DNA of 64,000 nt from Arcuatula senhousia (taxonomy: Eukaryota; Mollusca; Bivalvia; Mytilida; Mytilidae). The stretch is taken from the NCBI GenBank assembly GCA_963971305.1, contig CAXARO010000952.1:1-64000 (forward strand), in the 5' to 3' direction. Below the pieces are notes generated by a model that was given only the letters and a program-made list of their open reading frames with translations, was not told where the DNA came from and made no database searches. Shown in pieces: positions 43,401 through 54,287 of this stretch. Made by a program: the position numbers and the translations under genes. Position 1 is the stretch's first letter, and every line of letters begins with the position of its first letter.

Positions 43401-46400
43401 ATTCACCAATAACTTTATAATTCAAATATTTTACTGTGTTTTTTTTGTTGATTCTGTGATGCTTAATTGGTCTCAATTCTGTTTTTTAAAATCTTAATTT
43501 TTCGTCATTTTTTTTTCAGCTTCAGAATCCTGTTTTATTTGCAGTCTCCAAGAATTTCTGGAAAATGCACCAATCAGTGCAGAACAGTTATGTGAACGAA
43601 TGATTGGTAAGATGATATATAGTTCTTGTTGATTTTATGGGCGATATCTTAAATAAAAGGAACAATTTCTGACTCTATAATAAGTATTAAAAGTTGCTGG
43701 ATTTTGGCTTTGAGTACTTTTCATTCATTACTTTTGTTTTTTGACCTTCAAATATTTTGTTTCAAATGCTGCTGATGAGAGGTTACTCCTTGAAATATGC
43801 ATACACAGCATAACAAATTGTCATTTTTTGAAGCATTATTCCCATCTAAAAGATATCTTTCTTGCAGAAATATCCTGATTGACAGCATTTTATAAAATCA
43901 TTCAAATACCGTATGATGCCTGTTTGACTTTCCTTATCGCGACCTTTTTTAATTTGTACTTGACTGGATTTGAATTGTATGCATTTTCAATTTGACTTTA
44001 AGGCTAATCCCAAAACAGCAAGCAGCCCCTTCTGGCCTTATTGAATGCTTCTGGCTGTTTTTCATTGTGGTCTGTTTAAATTGTCACTTTTTATGTTGGC
44101 TGTGTTGATCACATTCTTTTATTCCACATCTTATTATCCTCTTTATATTTCTTTCCTTATCATATTTGTATCAGAAAATAAATGAATAATTTGTTCTGTG
44201 ATTAAATTTTGTATTATATTTGCAGCTTTTTGGCCAGATTACAAAATAGGAATTCAACAAGATAGTCATGAACTGTATACTAAAATAATGGAGGAAATTC
44301 AGGCCAAATGTTTTAGGTATGTTTATATTATTGTAACAGATGTTAAGTCCTGGAGTGGATGTTTTAGCTGTCTTGAGTGGATGTTGAACAGCTTGTATGA
44401 TGTGTAAGGTGTTCATATAGCATCGATATATAATGTTCTATCTTGTAACAGATGTTAAGTCCTGGAGTGGATGTTGTAGCTGTCTTGAGTGGATGTTGAC
44501 TTGATGTAGTGATGTAGAAATGTTGAACAGCTTGTATGATGTGTAAGGTGTTCATATAGCATCGATATATAATGTTCTTGTTGTATTTTAGATTGGTCCG
44601 CATGAGTGACAATCGCAGGATTTTTTATGGACAGTTACAATATTTATGTAAGTTAATTTATTGACACATCAGGTTGAACTTTGTGTAAAAGGGGACTTCT
44701 CATGAACTTTAAGTTTGAATATCATGATTGCTTTACACATATTCAACACTCTTTGTACTATAAAACTTTACTCGATTCTAGGGTTTTGCTGTCAAGCAGA
44801 ATTTATTCATGTTTTTTGTTTCTTTTTCTTTTCTTTCTTTTTAATTTGCCTTTTTACTCTTAAAATACTTTTACTTAGTTTTTGGTTTAGAAATACATGT
44901 AGTTTAATCTGAGAATCATTATGTAATGGGTAATGCAAATACTTTCTATGCCTGACATTCATTGTCTTTGGTATCTGTATATTAGTGTAAATGCTTAATA
45001 TTTGATGCAGGTTTTATTTTTACAGATTGTTGCAAGTTATGTGGGTCTACATCTTGTACCACAGAGTTGTTTTCGGACCTTTCACTTTCCATTGTAAAGG
45101 TAATTTCTCATAGAATGTGAAACCCCAAAAAATGTTTAATCAGGCTGGAAATCTACATGACACGAGAGCCGGTGGTGCAGTGGTTAATGGGTCGGGCTAC
45201 TAAAACCAAGGTTCGTGGTTTGATCCTCATCTTGGCTGAGAATTTCATGAACCAATTTTCCTACTCTCTCTTGACACCATTTGCAAGGATGGTCTTAAGA
45301 ATCAATGCTTGTCCTTCAGAAGTGACCAAAAAAGATGGTCCTTTTAATGGGGAGAGCATTGATACCCTGTGCACGTTAAAGACCCCTTTGTAGAGTTCGA
45401 TAGGAGTAGGCTCAATGGGGCCACTACAAAGGCTGCACTGGCAAACTGCAAACAGGAGAGGGATTTATAGAGGCATTAAGATTGTTTACTAATCCAGAAT
45501 AAATGAATATGTTTAAACTAACTACATGACTACATGACTTTGTGCAAATAAAATCAAGTTGATTTATTGATTTGCCTGATGGTTGCTGAAGATGTAAATC
45601 AAGTTTCAGAACAGACATTACTAAATAAAACATTTGATTATAAGTTATCTGGTCAACTTAAGTTTAGTACTATGAATTTGTTTCATTTAACAAGCAAACA
45701 GTGAGTGAACTATTCTTTTTTGCTTGACATAAAAAAAGGAAACAATTTATATATATTAAATGAATATGCACTTATTATAAAGTTCCAAAATTGAAAATTG
45801 TATTTGTGTATCATCTACTCATAAATGACTTTCAGATATTTTTATACCAATGTAGTATAGATATCCTTTGATTATTTTCTAAAACTTGACTAAAAGGTTA
45901 CCTCTGATGTTAACGTGTCTGTTGTGAAGTTGACCAACCTATTCTTTCATTTCAGCATCAGACAGTAGGCCAATGCTTGGATGCCTACTTTAGTGTGGAA
46001 GTGCTAGATAAACGGTGTATGCGGTAAGCTATTTTCTCTCATTTTTATCTTAGGCTTGACACTCTCTGTGATAATGGTTTTTCAACATTATAATTCTATA
46101 ATTTTATTTTTTGCTTGCACAATCTGTTGTCTGCCTAACAGATTATACAATGTGCAAGTTAAGGTTCAGGTTATACCAAATAAACAAGATAGTTTTTTTT
46201 CAGTAATTCCTTAATTTAACTTAATTTTTTGTCTCTTTCCACAGCTGTGGAAAAAATACTGAACATAGCCGAAAACTCCAACTGAAAACAATACCAAAGA
46301 ATTTGGTGGTCCATCTGAAGAGGTAAATACATGTATTTAATAATCTGTATATAGATACATGTACTATAGAATTTTTTTTTCTTCAAATGAATTTGTAATT

Positions 46401-48660
46401 ATACAAAAAGACATTGAAGGATGGGAAATCTGGTGTTGAGAAATTCAAGTTTTGACGAGGAAAGGATAGCATAAAATTAAAAACCATACAATGTATATAC
46501 TTACATGGATTTACTTACATTCATGGGTATCATTTACCCTGTTTTCATAAAAAAGACATTTTGCTTGATTTTTCATTTCATGTTTTGCATATATTGCAAC
46601 GTAAAGATAGCACTTTGTTAGATTCTTATTTTCATGATTTTAAATACCCACAAAACCATGAAAATTGATACTTCACAAATAATAATAAAAAAACCACATA
46701 CATGTATATTAAAAATTAAGAAAATAAAATATTTATTTTGTAGGTATAAGAACATTTTAAAGGTTAAAAAATAAATAAACACTGCTACAATTATAAAATA
46801 TTAGATAAAATACATGCAATTATGCCCTTTTTCTTTTATTTAGGTTTACCAATAGAAGTACCAAAATCATGAAAAAAATAGATATCCAAATAAATCTGAA
46901 CATGCGGCAATATGTGGTAGAGAGTGGGGTAAGTAGGGCAAGTAATCATTTAGGACACAACAACTCAATTTCATCTTTGATTAAGAAGTTCATTATTCCA
47001 GATATCAAAATAATGCAATGTACACAAAAAAATTAGACCATAAAATATATTTTTTTTCTGATACTTAAACCTAAAAATAATAGTAAGGACGTTAAGCAAG
47101 CATACGTGTACAGGTACGGGTACTTGTAAAAGGGAAAATCCCATACTTTTACTGGGTATTAGGTGATCGGTTTTTGACTTCCAGTAAATTCTACACGTAG
47201 CTGAAACTTGTAACATCGCTGCTACATGTACCTGCTAACTTATACAGTTTATTTTCCAAACGCCCTTAATTATACAACCAGTTATGCATGTATGACACTG
47301 TCTTCAGTATTTGATTCATACTACAGACTAAAAATAATTAATTTAAAATTTATTTGTTGCAAAATATGGATCGCAAGATTGACTGCCATGAGGTCTATTT
47401 ACCCGTTCCAGTACACGTACCTGTAGCTTAAGCTTATTCTAATGAAAAATTATGTGTACATGTACGTCTATCTACATGTACACGCACATATACACATAGG
47501 CTTGCTTAACCTTTCTAATTAGTATAAACATGATAAATACATGTATATATATAAACTTTTATAAATGTCTGAAAGAAGTAGGCAACATATCAACCTATGT
47601 CGGATGTACATGTATTTGATGTTGTTGTGCACCATTTTAGAAGTTCATAAAAATTAACTTATATATATATTTAAGAAGTTCAGAAGATTCGATAAGGAAT
47701 ACAGTCATGCAAATATATGAATTATATGATACTAGGGTAATAAGAAAACAAGAAAACTTTTACTAAACTGTTAAGAAACAAAGTGGATAAAAAAAATGCA
47801 AAGTTATTAAATATAATCATACAACAAAGTCTAAATATTTAAGGCATAATCCTACATTGATATATGCAGCCCTATTATCATGCAACATTAAGAATTTTGA
47901 AAATAGTTAACCATATATTATTTGTTAACAGGAAGAAGAATACAAACTTGACCTTTTTGGCATTGTTGTCCACAAAGGCCAGACCATGAATACTGGTCAC
48001 TATATTGCAGTAGTTAAATTTGGTACCGAGTGGTACAGAGTAGATGACATGAAAGTATGTACATACATGTATTTGGTTTATTTAAAAGTTAATTTCTTTA
48101 TTATCAATTTATCTTTTAACATACTTTATATCATTGCCTTTCCTTGTAAAAATATCACGACTTGAGTTTTTTAAGTTGCTGTACTTTAAGGTTGAAAGTA
48201 ACCAAATTTTAAAATAATATTTTGTAAGATAGTACATCTTGTAAACCTTCATCAGATTATCAGATCAAAGTTGGGGTTATTGTTTATTTTATCCTGATTT
48301 TCACCCTTTAAAATCAATGCTGCTTTATGTGATCATTATTCTCTTTAACTTACTTAGTTAAAGATTAGGATGTAAAAGTTAAAAAAATAATATCATAAAA
48401 TTTCTATTGACAATGTTACAATGTAAAAAGATTGCATAAGGAACTTTAAAATTTACTTTTACATGTTTTGGTAACATCCCATCCTAACCATAGTTTATAT
48501 GACTTGTTTCATGTACATGCTATTGCAATTTATTACTAGAATGTTGGTTTTTTTTTTTCAGATAACCAAAGTATCAACAAACTTTGTCAATGTCATTGAT
48601 GGACAGCCAACAATTTTGATGTATAGGAGTCTAAAAAGACCATGCACGAAGGAATATTAA
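40408..48660 (+). CDS. Ubiquitin-specific protease (USP/UCH domain), 14 exons
   Basis: Exons: 40408-40476, 40969-41019, 41244-41303, 41795-41869, 43157-43282, 43520-43606, 44226-44316, 44592-44647, 45026-45099, 45956-46023, 46245-46322, 46844-46928, 47932-48054, 48562-48660. Every junction is GT-AG and phase-consistent; stop TAA at 48658. The first four exons encode an acidic linker (EVRLEPEETAETSND, KEPCVFYTA). Then follow the catalytic boxes: GLLNPPKKNLCFVNSLLQCL (Cys), IGIQQDSHELYTKIMEEI (QQD), a CCKLCG ... CGKNTEH zinc-binding set, LVVHLKRF and TGHYIAVVKFGTEWYRVDD (His and Asp). It removes ubiquitin by cysteine proteolysis. The Cys box is odd: usual NxGNTC is here NPPKKNLC, two residues longer. 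No ATG is present at 40408, so upstream exons must exist; the CARF block is the obvious candidate. Confidence 0.88.
42282..42785. repeat. Weak inverted-repeat pair in the intron before the Cys-box exon
   Basis: 'ccccaaagctgaacatcaag' plus 'gtactttggtgtac' near 42285-42320 is complementary, with gaps, to 42735-42780. A GTCGTCTGCGTCGTCGTCTG stretch at 42126 belongs to a dispersed family also seen near 63600. Confidence 0.45.
43157..43282 (+). CDS. USP gene, Cys-box exon
   Basis: Encodes DPFPGGGLLNPPKKNLCFVN and the following SLLQCL helix; the C of NLCF is the expected nucleophile. Phase 1 at both ends. Confidence 0.9.
44226..44316 (+). CDS. USP gene, QQD-box exon
   Basis: Reads AFWPDYKIGIQQDSHELYTK and on to KCFR; QQDSHE is the conserved USP motif. 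Phase 1 in, phase 2 out. Confidence 0.9.
44334..44578. repeat. Tandem duplication just before a USP exon
   Basis: 'taacagatgttaagtcctgg' to 'agcatcgatatataatgttc' occurs twice (about 44334-44446 and 44448-44578), the second copy with a small internal expansion. It ends about 13 bp before the acceptor of exon 44592. Confidence 0.85.
45158..45460 (+). mobile_element. tRNA-derived SINE in a USP intron
   Basis: A-box TGGTGCAGTGG at 45173-45183 and B-box GGTTTGATCC at 45217-45226, with pol III spacing. After the tRNA-like head come 'cctgtgcacgttaaagaccc' and 'ggctcaatggggccactac'. The right limit is approximate. Confidence 0.8.
47932..48054 (+). CDS. USP gene, His-box exon
   Basis: Encodes EEEYKLDLFGIVVHKGQTMN, then TGHYIAVVKFGTEWYRVDDM. 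The H of GHY and the D of VDD complete the catalytic triad. Phase 0 at both ends. Confidence 0.9.
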
Positions 48661-50499
48661 TTATTCCAAGGCCACATGTAGTCTATGATGGATATTCAAG
48701 TTTTGTTCTTTGAATTTATTCATATACATTGTACATATATGCACAAGGAATTGAAAAGACGTTTTTTCTTGAGCAGATCTTAATTAAAGTGACTCACATG
48801 TACATTTATAATTTGATTATAAAAAAAAATTAGCCAGCCTCTAATTTACAAACAAAATAGGAAAGTCAAAAAGAAATTACTATTCGGATTGTGTCTATTA
48901 TCTTTCAAATATTTATTTACAAAAAAAGATTTTTTTTAAATTGGAAAAAGATTTTTTGTAAAAAAGGGAGCGTCAGAAATTATCTAGTGTGTATCAACTA
49001 TTTGACAAGAATTAATTTGAAAAAGAATATTTTAAAAAAGGTACCAGAAATGTAAAAAGTTATATTTTTTGTCAAATTTATGCTCCTTATTCTTTAATGA
49101 AGATTCTGAAATTTAATTCCATATATTGATTTGTGGTTAGGAACATCATTCTCAAATTTTATAGCAATTTTACATCACTATATAAAAAAAACAATTGGAC
49201 AACTTTTACTCAATGCTTCATCATACAATTATAAGTCCGTAGATTTTTTTGTGGTTGTCTAAAAATCTACAGACACGATGTGATTTTTGGCAATGATCCT
49301 AAGTGTAAGTCTGTTGTAGAGGTTTTATAGACATAAAAGAGCCAATTTTGATCTGGGATGATTATGAAAGCACTTTGTTTATAACATGTATACATACAAA
49401 TTCAATGTTAATGTAATGGGTTGATTTGCACTTGTCAATTGAGAAAATTTTATCTGATGAATTGTTTAAAGTAACAGTTTTTAATGTAATTATGTATATT
49501 GTTTTCACTTGAACTTAATGTACATGTATATCACTGTTAGCATTATAGTGGTCTTGATAGCATCACTATTCTTTATGTACGATAATAAGAATGATAATTT
49601 GGATGTGTTTAATTTTTAAACAAAATTATAGAGGTTTTGATCTATTGCCTACTGTCACTTGTATTATTAAATATTTGATTTTTTTTAAATACTGTACAAT
49701 CATCTATAGATAATTTGCTGCTACATAATATTGTTTAAGAGGGGGTCGCATCTTATAATTTTGATTTAATTAAAATTATTTTTTATTTATAACAATATCA
49801 ATTTCTGAATATTATATAATGTTGATTATTTTAAAGAGGAAAAGCTGTTGCTTGCTTAAACCTTAAGCTGATTAAGCTTCACATAAGTGTCTATAGTAGT
49901 AATTGTCATGGACCCCTGATTAGGGCTATCACGCTTAGAAGATACCTTTTATGACTTAAGCTCTAGGTGAGGGATAGCCCCTTGTTTTAATGCCTATTCC
50001 GTGAACTGGTTAAGAAATTGTATTATTATTATTTGGTAGAAAAAAAGATTTAAAAATTAATATCTAAACATCTGTTTATTGTACATTTGTTATATTGAAT
50101 AATAAAATAATTTAAAGTGTGCTGTTTTGTTACAAAAGTTACTTAAATGGAATATTGGTACTCTGTTTTAAACATAGAAGTTCCTTATTGCAGAGTTAGT
50201 TTCTCATGATCGAGATTGATTGAACTCTTTTTATCCTCGGTCATTATTCACTGTCTATGAAATTTTCACACTGGAGTTTGTGACAAAGTCAGTTTCACAG
50301 GAACATGTATTGTTGTGCATTGACACGGGGTTGACATGACTATTAGACCAACGTTATAAAAAAGATGCATCCCATACAATCACTAAAAAGTTCTTCGTTC
50401 ATTATCAGCCACTGTGGAAAAATTCTAAATTATATTAGATGAAATGGTAAGTGATTGTTATGTTTTAATAGTGTTTGGCTGGTGGTAGTACTGAGATGA
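48661..50499. other. 3' UTR and intergenic DNA after the USP gene
   Basis: AT-rich, no ORF of note. AATAAA lies at 50101-50106; I cannot say which signal the gene uses. Confidence 0.4.
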
Positions 50500-50960
50500 T
50501 CACCGCAATATCATTATTATAGACGGTAAAGAGATGTGGAATAAATGTATGGGACACAACTATAACATAAAGAATACGGAATTTTAAAAATCACAATGGA
50601 AAACAGCCAGCAGTCTTCAACATGACCAGAGGTGGCTGCTCGCCATCTTGCATTGGCCTAAGACTAAAATTACAATTCATAAGTTTAAAAACCAACAAAA
50701 GACCCATTTCTGGACATAGAACAAGAAACAGATAGATGACAGAGACAAACAAAAGCTTTGACAAAATTCCTGGCTTAGGACAGGCACATATAAAATGTGG
50801 CAGGGTTAAAGTCATTTTTTGGGCCCAACCTTCCCCCTATAGATAATCTTGTACAAAGCACAAAAATAATATGTCTTTACAACTGTGTTGTGTTCTTCGT
50901 TACTACCAAAACCTAATATCGCAATGGAAGAGAGAGGTTTGGCACCATAAATTCTCATCA
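50500..50960 (-). repeat. Dispersed repeat related to 14858-15330 and 61950-62550
   Basis: Contains 'ggaaaacagccagcagtctt', 'attcctggcttaggacaggc' and 'gggcccaaccttccccctat', and ends with 'gcaatggaagagagaggttt' of the 9056 family. Confidence 0.6.
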
Positions 50961-51652
50961 CACATTCACTGTTATTATGAATTATAAGCCACAGCATCAT
51001 GGTCTACTAGATATTATACTAGGTATTTTTATGAACTTCAGTGTAAGCATGGCATTCATGTATACATGACAAATGAAATGCCATAGAAAAGGGGGTGTTT
51101 ATGACTAAAATGTGTGGCACTGTGTGCATTAGATGATGATGGGTGTTTATAGTTGTATCTATAGGTTGCAACTATTAAAAGAGTCGCTGTGTGCCATGGG
51201 TCACCCAAGCCCATGACACACCACTGCCAGAGTTAGCTGTTCAAGGTACATTAGAGATATTTTCTTGTTTATATCTTTTTGGAGCTTGGATGAACAAGAC
51301 CCTTAATCCTGATACTCACAGAAACTACAATTAAGGACTAAATATACTAACATTTATGACTTGCTCAGATAGTAATTAGTTATGATAGTCTGAGATAATT
51401 AAACAAACTAAACTTTAATTTTCTCAGTGAAAGTCGACAAGAATATCAAAAACTAAAATTTAGCAAAAATTGGCAGCCTAGCTCCAAATCTAGTAGCTGT
51501 GGGCGACTGGGCTTCTGCTAACTAACTTTCTAACAATACCATTGTTAACTGTATTAAGGAAGTGTTATTTTTATATTGGAAAACACCTTCCATTATTTTT
51601 AGAATTTTAACATGGTTGATTTTAAAATCGTAACGGTTCGGACATGGAAAAT
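50961..51652. other. Intergenic, nothing recognised
   Basis: No supported gene between the dispersed repeat and the LINE 5' end. Confidence 0.4.
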
Positions 51653-51728
51653 TCCGGAAGGGTAGGACTATGGTGTTAAAAATCCGATACCTTGTCAAAC
51701 ACGGAAGCCAATGGAAGGTGCTTTCTAT

Positions 51729-51760
51729 CACGTGGGAATCACGTGACCAAAATGGCCGCC
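51729..51760 (+). promoter_or_regulatory. Paired E-boxes and YY1-like site in the LINE 5' UTR
   Basis: ATCACGTG occurs twice, with CACGTG at 51729-51734 and 51740-51745 (11 bp apart, about one helical turn), followed by AAAATGGCCGCC at 51749-51760, close to a YY1 site. LINEs need an internal promoter near their 5' end, and this cluster is a candidate. Confidence 0.45.
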
Positions 51761-51892
51761 TCCAGTGTTTTTCTGTGAACGATAGAAATTTGCCCTTTCA
51801 GCGGCTAATCTACCAGTTAAATGAAGTTTTTATGCATATTTTATCACAAATAGACAATATGAATTGACTTTATTGAGTTTAAAGGTGTCAAG

Positions 51893-53926
51893 ATGAGCAA
51901 AGACAAAATTGAAGCATCGGGAACATCGAACCCCAAAGCCACCATCGACAACGAACAATTTCCATTCAAAATCTGTATCACAGATGTCGTTAAGCTACAA
52001 TCACCGATTGAAAAAGAGTACCCCGATCATTGCATACCATCCAAATTTAAAAATCCAACAGCTGCCAAGGCGAAAAAGTTACAATTTGAAGTCATTGACC
52101 CAAGTCATTATGAACAGCAAGCACACATGGTTGCCTTTAGGATTAAAACAAGAGAACGGTTGAAAGCATGGATACACGCCCTGGCTATCCTTTACTATGA
52201 TCATTATGGCAACAATCAACCAAATTATGATGTTCATTGGTATGACGATCCAGTCGAATGGGTACAATCACAAGATGGAAAATCTATATGCATTGACCTT
52301 ACAGAAAACATGAAACTGCTATACAAGATAACACTTCACATTACGACTGGGGTTCTACAGGTCCAGGGGCATAGTAAAGACCTTTTTACAACGAGAGATT
52401 TCCCTCTGCTAAAAGAAATGGTTGATCTGACTTTATCATTATCTCTTGAAGAACTAAATAAGCACAATAGTCAGGATAGTAACAAGACAGAAGCTATTAC
52501 ACAGCAAACTGTACCCAAAACTGTAAATGAAGATAGTATGGACCAAAATGACAACATTATTAAGATTGACCACAAGCATGATAAGGTAACAAATGACCAG
52601 GTTACAAATTATTTAAATTCAGAGCCCACAGCTAGTGACATATGTAACGGAAAGCCTACACCAGTCATGCCAGTTATCAAACAAACCACCTTAACATTAA
52701 CTTATGAAGACATTGCTAAACTTCAATCTAGTTTTGTTGATGCCCTGGAAAAAGTAACTCGTTCCCAATCTGACTTTATTAGGAAAGCAGAGTCTAGTTT
52801 TTCCTCTGCTATATCTGAGGCTCTTAACCCTATTGTTACAGCAGTTGACAAACTACAAAAACAAATAAATGGCTTTCAAAAGCTTAATCAAGAATCAATT
52901 ACCAGGGAAAACAGCCCACACCCAAAGGTAGTGTCACAACTAGAAAACAAGATAAAAGAACTGCAGACAGAGGTGGAAACTTTACAATTGAATAAGCACA
53001 AGGCAGCTAATCAATACTTTGAATTAGAAAGTGAATATAAAGTGGAAAAAACAAAGCTCACGGAATTTAATTTAAAGAGTGAGAACACTATCAGAATTTT
53101 ACAAGACGAGAATAGAAGGCTAGATGAAAAACTTAAGTCAGAAAGTGAAGAAGCCCAGAAGTTGCGAGAAGAAATTAAGAAACTAAGACAATCGAATGAC
53201 ACACAATTTGAAGAAATCATGTCGCTCAAATCCCAGCTATCGAGCATGTTTAATCCAGCTCAGTATCAACAGGATGCCAGCCAATCCACTGAAAATCAAC
53301 ACAATAGATCCACTAGTAGACCAAAAGCACTTCTAATTGGAACATCAAACACACAGGGAATAAATGAGGCAAGACTATTACCGGAAGTAGACATTACTAA
53401 GATCATTGCATACACTTTAGATGAAACTGTTAGCGTAGTGCAGGATTTCAAATCGGAACCTGACATTATTATATTACATTCCTTGACCAATGACATAAAA
53501 TCAATTGAACCGAATGAGTGTCTGAAGAAGCTCGATATAGTGATCACAACAGCTAAAAGAAAATGGGACAAAGTAAAGTTCATAGTCTCTCTAACAACAC
53601 CAAGATTGGACAATAAGGCGCATAGAGTAAACTGTGAAATATTAGATGCACTCGTTAAAAGCAAATACTTAGACAACACGAATGTTTATGTCTCAGAGAA
53701 TTCAAACATGTGGCATGGTTCAGTACCTGTAGGACACTTGTTAAAGGAACAGGATAATATTCACTTAAACCAAAGAGGATGTTCAATGTTGGCCTCAAAC
53801 ATCAAATATGCGTTGAAAACAATGTTAGGACTTAAGCCACAATATAGAGCCAGCACTCCAAACCGCTTTAAAGGTTATAGAGGAAATGGTAGAAATAGTT
53901 ATGCTGTCAGGAGGGGCAGATACTAA
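51893..53926 (+). CDS. LINE ORF1: coiled coil plus SGNH/GDSL esterase-like domain
   Basis: 677 residues from ATG 51893. The N-terminal 200 residues are not recognised (they hold the WIHALAILYYDHYG and CIDLTENMKLLYK segments). A coiled coil spans about 340-450. The C-terminal domain has ALLIGTSNTQGI (Ser near 484), IILHSLTNDI (Asn near 532) and DNIHLNQRG (Asp/His near 621), which match blocks I, III and V of SGNH hydrolases. Such domains are known in CR1-type ORF1 proteins, where an esterase or lipid-binding role is proposed. The tail is basic and Gly/Arg-rich (NRFKGYRGNGRNSYAVRRGR), suited to RNA binding. Confidence 0.85.
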   Translation: MSKDKIEASGTSNPKATIDNEQFPFKICITDVVKLQSPIEKEYPDHCIPSKFKNPTAAKAKKLQFEVIDPSHYEQQAHMVAFRIKTRERLKAWIHALAILYYDHYGNNQPNYDVHWYDDPVEWVQSQDGKSICIDLTENMKLLYKITLHITTGVLQVQGHSKDLFTTRDFPLLKEMVDLTLSLSLEELNKHNSQDSNKTEAITQQTVPKTVNEDSMDQNDNIIKIDHKHDKVTNDQVTNYLNSEPTASDICNGKPTPVMPVIKQTTLTLTYEDIAKLQSSFVDALEKVTRSQSDFIRKAESSFSSAISEALNPIVTAVDKLQKQINGFQKLNQESITRENSPHPKVVSQLENKIKELQTEVETLQLNKHKAANQYFELESEYKVEKTKLTEFNLKSENTIRILQDENRRLDEKLKSESEEAQKLREEIKKLRQSNDTQFEEIMSLKSQLSSMFNPAQYQQDASQSTENQHNRSTSRPKALLIGTSNTQGINEARLLPEVDITKIIAYTLDETVSVVQDFKSEPDIIILHSLTNDIKSIEPNECLKKLDIVITTAKRKWDKVKFIVSLTTPRLDNKAHRVNCEILDALVKSKYLDNTNVYVSENSNMWHGSVPVGHLLKEQDNIHLNQRGCSMLASNIKYALKTMLGLKPQYRASTPNRFKGYRGNGRNSYAVRRGRY

Positions 53927-54287
53927 TTGTAGTATTGTATTGTAACATTACTAGTTCTGAAAATAAGTGTAAATTTATATTTTTAATTCTGTTAATTTTG
54001 ATTCAAGTTCAGATTAGTAGAGGTGGTTCGAATAAGTTAGAACGCAAACAAACAAAGAAGTAATATTGAGCAGTAATTAATAGAATTTTATACTTCTTGT
54101 TTTCTGCTGGTTTTTTTTGTGTTCTGTTTTGTTTAAGAAAGTAAAGCAAGAGTCAAGTTAAAAGGAATAACTTCTTTCTTAGCTCAAATCTTTTTGATTT
54201 CTTTTTTAGATAAAAGTTTTCTTTGTTTTGATTTCTAGTCAGAAAATTTCCTTTTATTCCAAATCAGAGAGTTTATAATTATTGATA

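Noticed and set aside
45173..45226. tRNA gene
   Set aside because: A and B boxes are present but no cloverleaf or acceptor stem follows; it is the head of a SINE.
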